Source: Candidatus Zixiibacteriota bacterium (GTDB lineage Bacteria; Zixibacteria; MSB-5A5; GN15; JACZUZ01). From it: a stretch of 64,000 nt of DNA. The notes below the pieces were generated by a model. That model was not told the origin of the DNA and ran no database searches. It saw nothing but the letters and a program-made list of their open reading frames with translations. The stretch spans positions 124,001-188,000 of the forward strand of contig JAJRPM010000002.1 of the NCBI GenBank assembly GCA_024280775.1, read 5' to 3'. The translations under genes and the position numbers were made by a program. Positions 1 through 9,563 of this stretch are shown in pieces (positions within the stretch are counted from its first letter, which is position 1; each line of letters begins with the position of its first letter).

Positions 1-198
1 GACAATGATGGAAACTTCGATATCGCCGATATCACGTTTGGTATAGCTCGAATATTCAGTGGTGGCGTTGCGCCTGCTTGTCAGGATGCGGCGGACGCCA
101 ATGGCGATAACGTGTTCAATATCGCAGATGTAACCTATGGTATAGCGAGGATTTTCGGCGGCGGTTCGGCGCCGGTTTGTGGTACGACAGGTTTCTGA
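1..198 (+). CDS. C-terminal end of a secreted dockerin-like protein (5' partial)
   Basis: An open frame enters from the left edge and ends at TGA 196-198, giving 65 residues. It contains two dockerin-type-I-like repeats, each with a D-x-N/D-G-D calcium-loop-like stretch followed by 'IADxTxGIARIF' and a Gly/Ala/Pro-Val-Cys ending. The same module ends the next gene, so the missing upstream part is probably also a secreted repeat protein. The module may anchor or pair secreted proteins, but its partner is not visible here. No start codon lies inside the window. Confidence 0.8.
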   Translation, partial: DNDGNFDIADITFGIARIFSGGVAPACQDAADANGDNVFNIADVTYGIARIFGGGSAPVCGTTGF

Positions 199-415
199 CA
201 AAGAATCTACATTGCAAGTCCAAGCCGGGCGGGAGAGACTGATTTCTCCCGCCTGTTTTGCTTGGGTTTACCTGAATGAGGCATTTGAGCTGTAGGGGCA
301 GGAATGTCAAGAAAGGACTTGCATTGTCTATGGTGTCTTCCTATCTTTTGGTGAAGAAAGAAACTCGTGTTCAACTGGCATTACGCTAGTTGATTGAGAC
401 AATCGGGAGGAATGT

Positions 416-1990
416 ATGTTTGAGACTCATTCACATCAGATTAGAAGGTTTGGGCTTTTGGCTGTGAATTTGACTGTGAGTTTGGTTGTAAGTGTGACTG
501 TGTCAGTTTTGGCATTTCACTCGATTTCATCGGCGCAATGTCCAAGCACGTTAACCGGCGAGATATCTAACGGTGTGGGGCTCGGTATGCAAGTCGGCGC
601 CGCCGGGGATGTTGACGGGGATGGATATGCAGACTATATCGTCGCCACGCGTAATTTCCCGGGGTATCTGTCTGAGATTTTTGTTTATTCCGGTCGTACT
701 AATGAGCAATTGAAGTCCTACAAGCAGATTAACGACTACTATTACCGGAGTAACGTTGGTGGAATTGGCGACATCAACGGTGACGGTTATGGTGATATTC
801 TTATTGGCACGGTCATATTCTCCGGGGCTGATGATGCTATTCTGTATTCGCTTGATTCTCCGATAGTTCCAACATTGTCGTTTGTGGGGATTCCCTTTAG
901 GTCCAGTAAGGTCTTGGGGGATGTCGATGGTGATGGGATTTTGGATTTCTCAATTTCGACTGTTACCAATGATAGCCTTAATCCTGGGATATGGGACGTC
1001 ATCGTCTATTCCGGAGCGAATCAGGCAGTATTGCATACGTTCACTAGTATTGTTAGTCCGACCGTTGTGTTCGGGCGCAAGGTGGCAGACGCCGGGGATG
1101 TAAATGGCGATGGGCATGCAGATATTATGATTCAGGAGTACGGCGATAGTGTCGATCCGACTACTACTTTAATACATGTGTATTCGGGAATTGACGGCTC
1201 TGAGCTGTATGTTTTCTCTGGAAATTCCGAGACGGGGAATTTTGGTTTGGCTATCAGCGGGGTGGGTGATATAAATAACGATGGTTTTGATGACTTTGCT
1301 TTTGGCTCGAATTTGTTTGATGCTACCAGTAACCAAATCACTGAAGAAGTGCGGGTGCATTCCGGAGTCGATGGAGTTGAGTTAATGAGGCTGGTCAAGG
1401 ATCCCGCTGATACCTCATTGGCATATTATGGTTGGCAGATTGTTGGCGGTTCTGATATTGATGGCGACGGTACTCCTGATATTGTTGTTGGGGCTCACTA
1501 TTTTGGTGATACTTTTGAGACCAACACCGGGGCTGTGTTTGTGTATTCGGGAGTTGACGGCTCTCTAATTGGGAGTATGTTTGGAGAGAAGAGCCCTTCG
1601 TTCTCTTACGAGTTTGGCAGGAGCGTTGCGGTTGTTGGAGATGTAAATGGCGACGGGCTAGCTGATATATTGGTCGGTTCTTCGAACTTTGGTCAATACT
1701 CGGGGACGACTAACCAACCTAACTATCTGAATTCCGGTAAGACATATTTGTTTACTTGCTTGAATCCCTGTTGCGAAGTTCCAGGTGACGCTAATAGTGA
1801 TTTCTCAATGAATATCGCAGATGTTACTTTTGGTATCAGCCGTATATTCAGCGGCGGACCGGCTCCGGTTTGTCTGGATGGGGCTGACTGTAACGGAGAT
1901 GGTTCCTATAACATTGCGGATGTCACATACGGTATCTCGCGTATTTTCGCCAGCGGCCCAGAGCCGGTTTGTGGTGGGAATGGGTATTGA
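416..1990 (+). CDS. Secreted FG-GAP/integrin-alpha-like repeat protein with C-terminal dockerin-like module
   Basis: This 524-residue protein starts at ATG 416, five bases after a GGGAGG ribosome-binding site. The first ~40 residues form a signal peptide with a long hydrophobic core. The body carries about seven Ca-binding FG-GAP-like motifs (DVDGDGYADYIV, DINGDGYGDILI, DVDGDGILDFSI, DVNGDGHADIMI, DINNDGFDDFAF, DIDGDGTPDIVV, DVNGDGLADILV), the pattern of an integrin-alpha-type beta-propeller. Residues ~453-524 hold two dockerin-like repeats close to those in the partial gene upstream. The two genes are probably paralogous surface or extracellular proteins. Ligand and function cannot be told from sequence. 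Confidence 0.88.
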   Translation: MFETHSHQIRRFGLLAVNLTVSLVVSVTVSVLAFHSISSAQCPSTLTGEISNGVGLGMQVGAAGDVDGDGYADYIVATRNFPGYLSEIFVYSGRTNEQLKSYKQINDYYYRSNVGGIGDINGDGYGDILIGTVIFSGADDAILYSLDSPIVPTLSFVGIPFRSSKVLGDVDGDGILDFSISTVTNDSLNPGIWDVIVYSGANQAVLHTFTSIVSPTVVFGRKVADAGDVNGDGHADIMIQEYGDSVDPTTTLIHVYSGIDGSELYVFSGNSETGNFGLAISGVGDINNDGFDDFAFGSNLFDATSNQITEEVRVHSGVDGVELMRLVKDPADTSLAYYGWQIVGGSDIDGDGTPDIVVGAHYFGDTFETNTGAVFVYSGVDGSLIGSMFGEKSPSFSYEFGRSVAVVGDVNGDGLADILVGSSNFGQYSGTTNQPNYLNSGKTYLFTCLNPCCEVPGDANSDFSMNIADVTFGISRIFSGGPAPVCLDGADCNGDGSYNIADVTYGISRIFASGPEPVCGGNGY

Positions 1991-2001
1991 GTGGGCAATA
2001 G

Positions 2002-2610
2002 CTACAAAGGTATCAGGTAGCCGAGGGTTACTCTGGCGACGGAGAAGGTTCCGTCGAGGTGTTGGATGCTGAATTTGTCGGGGGCTAGTTGGCGGCGGTA
2101 TATGTAGTCGGGGTTGGATTGCTGGAAGGACATTTCGAATACGATTTTTTCTTCGAAACGCAGGCCTACAAATACACGGTACCCGAAATTATTTGTCAGG
2201 CCGACTTCATCGACATCCAGATTTGTCTTTAGTGAATCACGGCTGGAGTTATCCAAAGTTATGCCATTGAATCCGTAGGTTAGGCCGCCGCCCAGGTAGC
2301 TGATTATCCCATCATTGCCAATATACACCAACATATCCGAGCTGATTGTCCAGCTGTTTTTTGTCCCGCTGGGGGCGAAAGGGTCGGTGATAGTCGCTCG
2401 ACTATAATCGAGTCCTAAGCGAAGAATGTAGGGATGGATGAACAGATACTCGAACTTTGCTCCGGTTTCGAAACCTGTGTTGAGGTCCCGATTTGGGCTT
2501 TGGATTCCGCCGTATATATGTATGGAGGCGTCTTGCGCGGTATCGTATACCGGTCGAGTAATCGGGATGATAGGTAATGAAAGTGTCACAGCCATCAATG
2601 TTTCGAGCAT
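2002..2610 (-). CDS. Putative outer-membrane beta-barrel protein
   Basis: This 202-residue protein is read leftwards, convergent with the FG-GAP gene and only 11 bases from it. The start ATG at 2610 follows an AGGAA ribosome-binding site. A short hydrophobic N-terminus (MLETLMAVTLSLPIIP) can act as a signal peptide. The rest alternates polar and hydrophobic residues with many Gly and aromatics (YLGGGLTYGFNG, FGYRVFVGLRF) and ends in hydrophobic 'VTLGYLIPL', as in small outer-membrane barrels. No specific family is recognised. Confidence 0.65.
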   Translation of the reverse strand: MLETLMAVTLSLPIIPITRPVYDTAQDASIHIYGGIQSPNRDLNTGFETGAKFEYLFIHPYILRLGLDYSRATITDPFAPSGTKNSWTISSDMLVYIGNDGIISYLGGGLTYGFNGITLDNSSRDSLKTNLDVDEVGLTNNFGYRVFVGLRFEEKIVFEMSFQQSNPDYIYRRQLAPDKFSIQHLDGTFSVARVTLGYLIPL

Positions 2611-3252
2611 GTTTATTCCTGTGTTAATTCTTCTCGATTACGTTTCTGCTGAGGGAGTTCGCCTGCGCCAGGGGCTTAAGGCAAAGCTACTTTGCTAACG
2701 CTATTTAGAACAGAGCGTTGCCTAATATAACCCGGTTTTTGCTGAAAAGTTTTGATAAAAGTCTTGATAGAAAGTCTGGATATAGGGGCTCCTGCGTTGT
2801 CGAACTGCTTTTGATGTTGTTGCGAGGCGCAAAAAAGTATGGGGGCTTGTCGGATGATGCTCTGGACTGCCACGAGTTCTAAAAACGATGCCTTTGGTGG
2901 TGGTGTCCACTGGTAAATAGAGCAAATACTTGGCCAGTTGGATGTATTTCGGACAGGTGGTTTCGCTGTTGACAATAGATACGGCGGACTATATTCTGCG
3001 AGTCGCTCTGTCGCCCTGTGAGAGGGGGGCGGGCGTTGTGAAATTCTTCACAACTGGCTTGTGTAGAACGAGATGAGCAGGCGGCGGGATGGTAGGCAAA
3101 ATAGCCTTTTAGGTAGATAGTATCTGCGTCGGTTCGTGAAAACAGACGAGTTTAACAACTTAGGATACAGGTTCAAAAAAACAATAGAATTGAAAACAGA
3201 GTCAGGGATTCCAATTCCCGAGTAACTCCCAACCATTAGTGACAGGTAGAAC
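2611..3252. other. Intergenic region, 642 bp, with one small hairpin
   Basis: I see no convincing gene here. The minus-strand open frames (to 99 codons) lack family resemblance and credible ribosome-binding sites. A perfect 8-bp hairpin, GTTGTGAA-ATTC-TTCACAAC, lies at 3035-3054 and has no T-run. The region must hold the divergent promoters of the outer-membrane protein and the aldehyde dehydrogenase, but I cannot assign boxes with confidence. Confidence 0.5.
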
Positions 3253-4749
3253 ATGGCTGCAAAGAAAGTAAAGACCTACAAGAATTACATCAACGGTGAA
3301 TGGGTGTCATCACACTCCAAGAAAACATTCGAGAATCGTAACCCCGCTGACACTACTGATGTAATTGGAAAGTTTCAGTATTCGAATGAGCAGGATGTAA
3401 ACGACGCAGTGAAGGCCGCCAAAGCCGCCTATCCGGCGTGGCGTGCGACACCTGCGCCGCTTCGCGCTGAGATTTTATTTCGCGCCGGCGAGATGATGAT
3501 TAAGCAGAAAGAGCAGATTGCACAGGATATGACTCGCGAGATGGGTAAGGTGCTCAAAGAGACTCGTGGTGATGTGCAGGAAGCTATTGACATGACATTT
3601 TTCATGGCTGGTGAGGGACGTCGCTTGTTTGGCGCAACTACTCCGTCGGAGTTGGCCAATAAGTTCAACATGACGATTCGTCAGCCGATTGGTGTTGTGG
3701 GTATGATCACTCCTTGGAATTTCCCGATTGCGATTCCTTCCTGGAAGATTCTACCGGCTTTGATTTGTGGTAATACTTGTGTAATCAAGTCTGCTCCGGA
3801 TACACCGCTTTCGGTGCATGCGTTGGTTAAGATTCTCCATGACGCCGGTGTTCCCAAGGGTGTTGTGAACCATATTTCCGGCGAGGGAGTCGATGCAGGT
3901 CAACCTTTGGTTCAGCATAAGGACGTAAAGATTGTATCCTTCACAGGTTCCTCCAAGACTGGTCGTTTGATTTCTGAATTCTGCGCGCCGACTTTCAAGC
4001 ATTGCTCGCTGGAGATGGGTGGCAAGAATGTGATTATGGTGATGGACGACGCCGATTTGGATTTGGCGGCTGATGGCGCGGTTTAGGCGGCATTCGGCAC
4101 CACAGGACAGCGTTGCACTGCCGCTTCAAGGTTGGTGGTGCACAAGAAGGTTATGAAGAAGTTCACCGAGAAATTGGTTGAGCGAGCTAAGAAGCTTCGA
4201 ATTGGCAATGGTCTTGACGCTAAAACCGAGATGGGTCCGGTTATCAATGAGACTCAGATGAACAAGATTTTGGGTTATATCGAAATCGGCAAAAAAGAAG
4301 GCGGCAAGTTACTTTGCGGTGGCAAGAGACTGTCTACCGGGAAATACAAAGATGGCTATTTCATTGAGCCTACAGTATTCGGTGGAGTCACCGAGAAGAT
4401 GACTATTTTCAAAGAGGAAATCTTTGGACCAGTCACGGCGCTTATCGAGTGCAAGGATTTGGAAGATGCGATTCGTATCGCCAACAATACCACTTATGGT
4501 CTTTCGGCCTCGATTTATACTAAGAATGTCAACAATGCCTTCACGGCGATTCGGGATACTTACACTGGATTGTTCTATGTGAATGCTCCGACAATTGGCG
4601 CTGAAGTGCATCTGCCGTTTGGTGGCACCAATGATACCGGTAACGGACATCGTGAGGCCGGCCAACAGGTTTTGGATATTTTCTCAGAGTGGAAATCGGT
4701 GTATGTCGATTATTCCGGGACTATTCAAAAAGCCCAGATTGACGATTAA
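3253..4749 (+). pseudogene. Aldehyde dehydrogenase family protein interrupted by in-frame TAG
   Basis: From ATG 3253 the frame encodes an NAD(P)-dependent aldehyde dehydrogenase of about 498 residues, close to the family norm. It contains the '[12 protein letters not shown]' nucleotide-binding stretch, 'SFTGSSKTG' and 'LEMGGKN' with the catalytic Glu. At 4084-4086 the frame reads TAG, then continues without shift through '[15 protein letters not shown]', which holds the catalytic Cys, to the typical C-terminus '[18 protein letters not shown]'. Family members usually have Trp at this point, so one G-to-A change (TGG to TAG) explains the stop. Without readthrough the product lacks its nucleophile. 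Both halves are otherwise undamaged, so the mutation is recent, a sequencing error, or read through. The lysine loop reads '[10 protein letters not shown]', where a Pro is usual after Lys. The substrate is not determined. Confidence 0.85.
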
Positions 4750-4832
4750 GTCAAGCTTTGGTTGATCGGATTTACGGATGCCTGATATGTGAATCCATCT
4801 GAGGGGCTCGTTGATAAAGTCCAATATATTAT

Positions 4833-4874
4833 GTGGGGTCTTGATTTTCGCTATTGCGAAAATTGTGACCCCAC
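4833..4874. repeat. Long interrupted palindrome (8 + 8 bp arms)
   Basis: Arms GTGGGGTC and ATTTTCGC, separated by 3 bases, face GCGAAAAT and GACCCCAC around a TATT loop. All 16 pairs are Watson-Crick and the 3-base internal loop is symmetric. It lies about 80 bp after the aldehyde dehydrogenase stop and lacks a U-tract, so it resembles a REP-like element or RNA stabiliser more than a classic intrinsic terminator. Confidence 0.7.
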
Positions 4875-5035
4875 GATCTTTTCATAGAGATGTTCATAGA
4901 GGAAGCGCCGGGTCACACACTTTGGGTGTCAGTGGCACGATGGCGAAAAAATCTGTCGTGGGATGCTACATAACGAGATTCGGGTTTATCAACAAGCTGT
5001 AAGGCGGGAATCTAAGTGGGGCAGGCTTGCCTGGG

Positions 5036-5053
5036 CGCCCGCCTTCGCGGGCG
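5036..5053. repeat. GC-rich hairpin with CTTC loop
   Basis: CGCCCGC and GCGGGCG flank a CTTC loop, giving seven perfect GC pairs, with 'GGGCGCCCGC' overlapping on the left. No T-run follows. It resembles the small intergenic hairpins seen elsewhere in this window. Confidence 0.5.
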
Positions 5054-5371
5054 AGACGGTGGTGGTCTGTTAAGAGGGTATTAGTGGATTTCAGCATGTT
5101 TGGCAGGGGCTAGTTCTTTGGCTTGGAGCGCATTTTGCGCCTAGTATAGGTTCATACAGACTTGCAGTAATAAACCGTTGGGTTATGTGCGGATTTCACC
5201 GATATATTACAGGTGAGGTCGGCGCTTAGGCGCAGACCGGTTCGAAAGCTAAGGTGAGCAGGAGGCGGTTGTTATTGCAATAGCTTTTGTAATGACTGCT
5301 CTGCTGACTGAATCATTGATTCTTCGGGCCGGTTTCATCATTTGTAGAAAGTTTTGAGTTAAGAATCTAAT

Positions 5372-6316
5372 ATGTCGAACAAGAAAGCAGTCATAGCTCT
5401 TGGCGGGAATGCGATTACGCTTCCCGATGTAGAGGACACAATTACCAATCAGTTTGTCAACACACGTTTGGCGTTGAAGGGCGTGTTGTCATTGGTGGCC
5501 GAGGGCTATCAGATGGTTATCACACATGGTAACGGTCCTCAGGTTGGCAATGCTCTTCTGCGAGTTGAAGCCGCTGTGGGAAAGGCCCCGGTGATTCCTT
5601 TGGGGATTTGTGTGGCTGATACTGAGGGCGGTATGGGGTATATGATTGAGCAGAGTTTGCTGAATGTAATGTATGACGCCGGGATTGTTCGGGATGTTGT
5701 AACGTTGGTGACTCAGGCGTTGGTGGATCGCAATGATCCAGCTATTGCGAATCCTACCAAATATGTTGGTCAATTCTACAGTCAAGAACAAGCCGAAAGG
5801 TTTCGCGAGAAACGCGGTTGGGTTATGAAAAAAGATGGTGAGCGCGGATGGCGCCGAGTTGTGGCTTCGCCTATGCCGATTGGATTGGTTGGGGCTGAGA
5901 TTATTCGCAAGCTGGTTGATGATAATGTGATTGTCATTGCCGCCGGTGGCGGTGGGGTTCCGGTCTATACTGATGAGCATGGCTGGCTTGAGGGAATCGA
6001 TGCGGTTATCGATAAAGATTTGGTGAGCGCGGTGGTGGCTAAGAATATCGGGGCTGATACATTGTTGATTCTTACCGGTGTTGATCAGGTGGCTATCAAT
6101 TTCAATAAGCCGAATCAGGAGAATATTGACGTTGCACATCTTGATGAAATCCGTGAATTGTTTGAAGCCGGACATTTTCCTGTTGGTTCAATGGGGCCCA
6201 AAATTCGAGCGGCAATGAAATGTATAGAAGAGGGCGGTCAGCAGGCGATTATTACTTCCTTTGATTATGCCGCCGAAGCGGTAGCTGGTTCTGCCGGGAC
6301 TCGAATAATTGCGTAG
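5372..6316 (+). CDS. arcC: Carbamate kinase
   Basis: This 314-residue protein begins at ATG 5372 and has normal family length. It belongs to the amino-acid-kinase fold and catalyses reversible phosphate transfer between carbamoyl phosphate and ADP, in the cytosol. Recognisable motifs are 'VIALGGNAI' at the N-terminus, 'ITHGNGPQVG', 'VIAAGGGGVPV', 'DAVIDKDLVSAVVA' for nucleotide binding and 'GSMGPKIRAA' near the C-terminus. No arginine deiminase or ornithine carbamoyltransferase gene lies next to it, so its pathway role (ATP from citrulline or purine catabolism) is open. Confidence 0.93.
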   Translation: MSNKKAVIALGGNAITLPDVEDTITNQFVNTRLALKGVLSLVAEGYQMVITHGNGPQVGNALLRVEAAVGKAPVIPLGICVADTEGGMGYMIEQSLLNVMYDAGIVRDVVTLVTQALVDRNDPAIANPTKYVGQFYSQEQAERFREKRGWVMKKDGERGWRRVVASPMPIGLVGAEIIRKLVDDNVIVIAAGGGGVPVYTDEHGWLEGIDAVIDKDLVSAVVAKNIGADTLLILTGVDQVAINFNKPNQENIDVAHLDEIRELFEAGHFPVGSMGPKIRAAMKCIEEGGQQAIITSFDYAAEAVAGSAGTRIIA

Positions 6317-6412
6317 CGCCGTAGTTGTATTCGTTAGTTGCCGTTTGTTCCTGTTTTTATTCCACCACTTTTCCTTGAAAATTGTCCATCAAGCAACTAC
6401 TCTCTTGTGAAT

Positions 6413-7801
6413 ATGCAAGCAGAAGAAATACATATCTCCGATTCGGCAATTGAGGCTATCTCCAGCGCTGGCTCCATCTATGAAGTAGGCGGCGTTGTTC
6501 GTGACCGGATGCTTAATATTGTAAATCCTGAAGCTGACAAAGATTATCTGGTCTGTGGTGTGCCGATTGACGACCTGATAAAGATTCTGCGCAAGACCGG
6601 CAGGGTTGATGTGGTGGGTAAGTCTTTTGGGGTTATCAAATATACCGAGTTTGGTAAAGGCGCTGACGGAGAAAAGGTCTCTCGCACATTTGATATTGCT
6701 CTTCCGAGAGTTGAGAAAAGCACCGGCTCGGGACATAAAGATTTTGAGGTTGACTTTGATCCGTCTATTTCAATTGAGGATGACTTGCGTCGTCGTGATT
6801 TTACGGTCAATGCAATGGCGGAATCTTTGCCCGATAGAGAGCTAATTGATCCTTATGGTGGTCGGGAGGACTTGGAGAAGCGGGTTCTGCGGATTGTTAC
6901 TGAGGACTCGTTTGTTGAAGATCCATTGCGGATGTTGCGTGGAGTGCAATTCGCGGCTCGATTTGAGATGGAACTGTCTCCGGAAACACTGGAATCTATG
7001 CGTGAAAACGCCGCATTGATTAAGACCATTTCAGCAGAGCGAGTGGCTGAAGAGTTGAACAAATTGCTGGTTCGCTCTGCCAGGCCGTCTATTGGTTTTC
7101 GTCTAATGCGAGACACTGGGCTTTTGCAATATGTTATTCCTGAGATGGTAGCGTCAGTTGATTGTGACCAACCGGGGCCGTACCATCGATGGGATGTTTT
7201 TGAGCATACTTTGCATGTAATAGACGCCGCCCCGCGTAAGTTACGGCTTCGATTGGCCTGTCTGTTTCACGACATCGAGAAGCCACGCGCCAAGCGAGTT
7301 ATCCCACTTGCGGATCGTGATGGTCCTGATTCGAAAGGGGCCACTTTTTACGGCCATGAATCATTGGGGGCTAATACAGCCAAGCGAATAATGAAGCGCT
7401 TGCGGTATTCTCGTGAGTTGACCGATGAGGTTTCGTTGTTGGTTGACAAGCATATGTTTCCCACGGCAGTTACTCCTAAAGGGCTGAGGCGGTTGGTGCG
7501 GAAGGTTGGCGTGGATTTGATTTTTGACTTGTTGGATTTACGTCGCGCTGATGTGGCTGGTCAGGATATGGGGGGGAAGACCGATGATGTGGATGAGTTC
7601 GAGCGCGAGATTCGAGAGGAATTGGAGCGAAAGCCCCCATTTTCGCGCGGGGATTTGGCTATTGATGGCGAGTATATTATGCGTGAATTCGAAATGACTC
7701 CGGGGCCGAAGCTTGGCCAGGTTATTGACGATTTGATGGAAAAGGTTCTTGATAACCCTGAGGACAATACGGTCGAACGTCTGAGGGAATTCGTGGCTTA
7801 A
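6413..7801 (+). CDS. CCA tRNA nucleotidyltransferase / poly(A) polymerase family protein with HD domain
   Basis: The nucleotidyltransferase beta superfamily signature is complete: 'VGGVVRDRML', the acidic pair in 'DKDYLV', 'RRRDFTVNAMAE', 'DPYGGREDLEKRVLRIV' and 'EDPLRMLRGVQFAARF' (class II). A C-terminal HD phosphohydrolase domain is marked by 'LACLFHDIEKP'. Such enzymes add or repair the CCA end of tRNA; a poly(A) polymerase or partial (A- or CC-adding) role cannot be excluded. I chose ATG 6413 (462 residues) over the upstream TTG at 6338, because the 25 extra residues are not family-like and would nearly abut arcC. No strong ribosome-binding site precedes either start. Confidence 0.88.
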   Translation: MQAEEIHISDSAIEAISSAGSIYEVGGVVRDRMLNIVNPEADKDYLVCGVPIDDLIKILRKTGRVDVVGKSFGVIKYTEFGKGADGEKVSRTFDIALPRVEKSTGSGHKDFEVDFDPSISIEDDLRRRDFTVNAMAESLPDRELIDPYGGREDLEKRVLRIVTEDSFVEDPLRMLRGVQFAARFEMELSPETLESMRENAALIKTISAERVAEELNKLLVRSARPSIGFRLMRDTGLLQYVIPEMVASVDCDQPGPYHRWDVFEHTLHVIDAAPRKLRLRLACLFHDIEKPRAKRVIPLADRDGPDSKGATFYGHESLGANTAKRIMKRLRYSRELTDEVSLLVDKHMFPTAVTPKGLRRLVRKVGVDLIFDLLDLRRADVAGQDMGGKTDDVDEFEREIREELERKPPFSRGDLAIDGEYIMREFEMTPGPKLGQVIDDLMEKVLDNPEDNTVERLREFVA

Positions 7802-7905
7802 TTTCTATCAGAATCCGGCGAATAATCTATCCTAAATCTTGCCACAATACCGAAAATAGATTACATCACCAGTGGAGTCTTGTGTCGGTGTATGATACAA
7901 GAAAT

Positions 7906-8334
7906 GTAGTGGTGGGGCTTGCCCCACCTTGTTGGGTTTGAGGAAAGCGTCCAGATGAATCGGGACAAGGCGCCCCAAGGGACGCCACTACGGCTGGTTG
8001 ATGTGCTGGGATTAGATTCGTAGTGGTGGCGCTTGCCCCATCTTGTTGGGTTTGAGGAAAGCGTCCAGATGAATCGGGACAAGGCGCCCCAAGGGACGCC
8101 ACTACGGCCGGTTGATGTGCTGGGATTAGATTCGTAGTGGTGGGGCTTGCCCCACCTTGTTGGGTTTGAGGAAAGTTTTCAGATGAACCGGGACAAGGCG
8201 CCCCAAGGGACGCCACTACGGCTGGTTGATGTGCTGGGATTAGATTCGTAGTGGTGGGGCTTGCCCCACCTTGTTGGGTTTGAGGAAAGTTTTCAGATGA
8301 ATCGGGACAAGGCGCCCCAAGGGACGCCACTACG
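7906..8334. repeat. Four tandem copies of a 114-bp structured repeat
   Basis: Copies begin at 7906, 8020, 8134 and 8248, spaced exactly 114 bp. Each has an 87-bp core bounded by inverted ends (GTAGTGG...CCACTAC); the first three are followed by a near-identical 27-bp linker. The left end folds as GGTGGGGC-TT-GCCCCACC and the right end as GGCGCCCC-AA-GGGACGCC, the latter with one imperfect pair. Copies differ by a few point changes; the second has 'gtggcgc' and 'ccatctt'. The array fills the gap between the nucleotidyltransferase and sucC. A related single copy in the opposite orientation lies at 32938-33034. Confidence 0.95.
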
Positions 8335-8387
8335 GGAAAATAGAATTAGAGAATAACATTACGTATTAACACACAGGGACAAGCAGT

Positions 8388-9563
8388 ATGAAAATCCATG
8401 AGTATCAGGCCAAGGAGCTGTTTATCGAGGCGGGTATTAACGCTCCCGATGGCAAAGTGGCGACTACCGCCGACGAGGCTGAGGCGTTCGCGCGCGAAAT
8501 CGGCGCTCCGGTAATGGTCAAGGCGCAGGTGCATGTCGGTGGACGCGGCAAGGCTGGCGGTGTCAAGTTTGCCAAGACAGTAGAAGAGGCTCGCAGTCAT
8601 GCCGAGAATATTCTGGGCATGGACATCAAGGGGCTGACAGTTAAGAAAGTTTTGATTACCTCGGCCGCTGAGATAACCAGCGAAGCGTACGTGGGTATCA
8701 TTCTCGATAGAGTCACTAAGCGGCCGGTGTTTATGGTTTCTTCGGCCGGTGGAATAGACATTGAGGAAGTTGCCGCGAAGACACCGGAGAAGATTCATAA
8801 GCTGGCGGTTGATCCGATTGTAGGGTTGCGTGATTTCGAAGCGCGTGAATTGGCTTTCAAGTTATACAAAGACATCAAGCAGGTGCGTCAGGCCAGTGTG
8901 ATACTCAAGAAACTCTATGAAGTGTTTTGGAAATATGATGCGTCACTAGTTGAGATTAATCCGTTGATTACTGATGGCGATGGTAATGTCGTGGCGTTGG
9001 ATGCGAAGTTTAACATTGATGACAACGCGCTGTATCGTCAGGCTCGTATTGAGGAAATGCGTGACCTTGACGCTGAAGAGCCGAGTGAAGTAGAAGCGCG
9101 CGAGGGCGATCTTTCGTTTGTGAAGCTTGATGGTAATATCGGTTGTATTGTAAATGGCGCAGGACTGGCGATGGCGACCATGGATTTGGTGAAGCGCTAT
9201 GGCGGCGAGCCGGCGAACTTTTTGGATATTGGGGGGTCCTCGAATCCTCGCAAGGTTGTCAGCGCTATGAAGATTATTCTCAGCGATCCGAAGGTTGAAG
9301 CGATTCTATTCAATATCTTTGGCGGGATTACACGTTGTGACGATGTGGCGAACGGAATAGTGATGGCGTTTAAGGAATTGAATCCTAAAGTGCCGGTGGT
9401 TGTTCGATTGACGGGCACAAATGAAAAAGAGGCGGCCAAGATTCTCAAGACTGTTCCGATTGACACTGGCGCCACAACTCTTGATGAAGTAGTCAAGCGC
9501 ACTATTGCGTTGGCTAGTAAAGGCGCTCCGATTGTTGAGCAGGAAGAACTGGTGTTAGCGTGA
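8388..9563 (+). CDS. sucC: Succinyl-CoA ligase (ADP/GDP-forming) beta subunit
   Basis: This 391-residue protein, the normal length, starts at ATG 8388 with '[12 protein letters not shown]', the classic SucC N-terminus. The ATP-grasp domain shows '[19 protein letters not shown]', and 'VEINPLI' marks the metal/nucleotide site. The C-terminal ligase domain has '[12 protein letters not shown]' and '[16 protein letters not shown]'. With SucD it makes ATP or GTP from succinyl-CoA in the TCA cycle. Its TGA stop overlaps the GTG start of sucD by four bases, which indicates translational coupling. Confidence 0.96.
   Translation: MKIHEYQAKELFIEAGINAPDGKVATTADEAEAFAREIGAPVMVKAQVHVGGRGKAGGVKFAKTVEEARSHAENILGMDIKGLTVKKVLITSAAEITSEAYVGIILDRVTKRPVFMVSSAGGIDIEEVAAKTPEKIHKLAVDPIVGLRDFEARELAFKLYKDIKQVRQASVILKKLYEVFWKYDASLVEINPLITDGDGNVVALDAKFNIDDNALYRQARIEEMRDLDAEEPSEVEAREGDLSFVKLDGNIGCIVNGAGLAMATMDLVKRYGGEPANFLDIGGSSNPRKVVSAMKIILSDPKVEAILFNIFGGITRCDDVANGIVMAFKELNPKVPVVVRLTGTNEKEAAKILKTVPIDTGATTLDEVVKRTIALASKGAPIVEQEELVLA

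Larger units (their letters stand above)
4750..5371. other. Intergenic region, 622 bp, with two strong hairpins
   Basis: No gene is supported here. The region contains a long palindrome (4833-4874) and a GC-rich tetraloop hairpin (5036-5053), listed separately. The 3' part should carry the promoter of the carbamate kinase gene, but no clear -35/-10 pair stands out. Confidence 0.5.

Noticed and set aside
2676-2975. 99-codon minus-strand frame before the aldehyde dehydrogenase
   Set aside because: No ribosome-binding site, no family resemblance and an unusual residue mix.
4084-4086. TAG in the aldehyde dehydrogenase as a pyrrolysine codon
   Set aside because: Homologues have Trp there, the Pyl context is absent, and TAG is an ordinary stop for several genes in the window.
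7866-8330. 154-codon minus-strand frame with repeated 'SLGAPCPDSS' units
   Set aside because: It is only the 114-bp DNA repeat read in one frame. The unit is divisible by three, so the frame stays open by repetition.
7906-8334. CRISPR-like array
   Set aside because: Repeats are 87 bp and the 27-bp linkers are nearly identical rather than unique. No cas genes are nearby.
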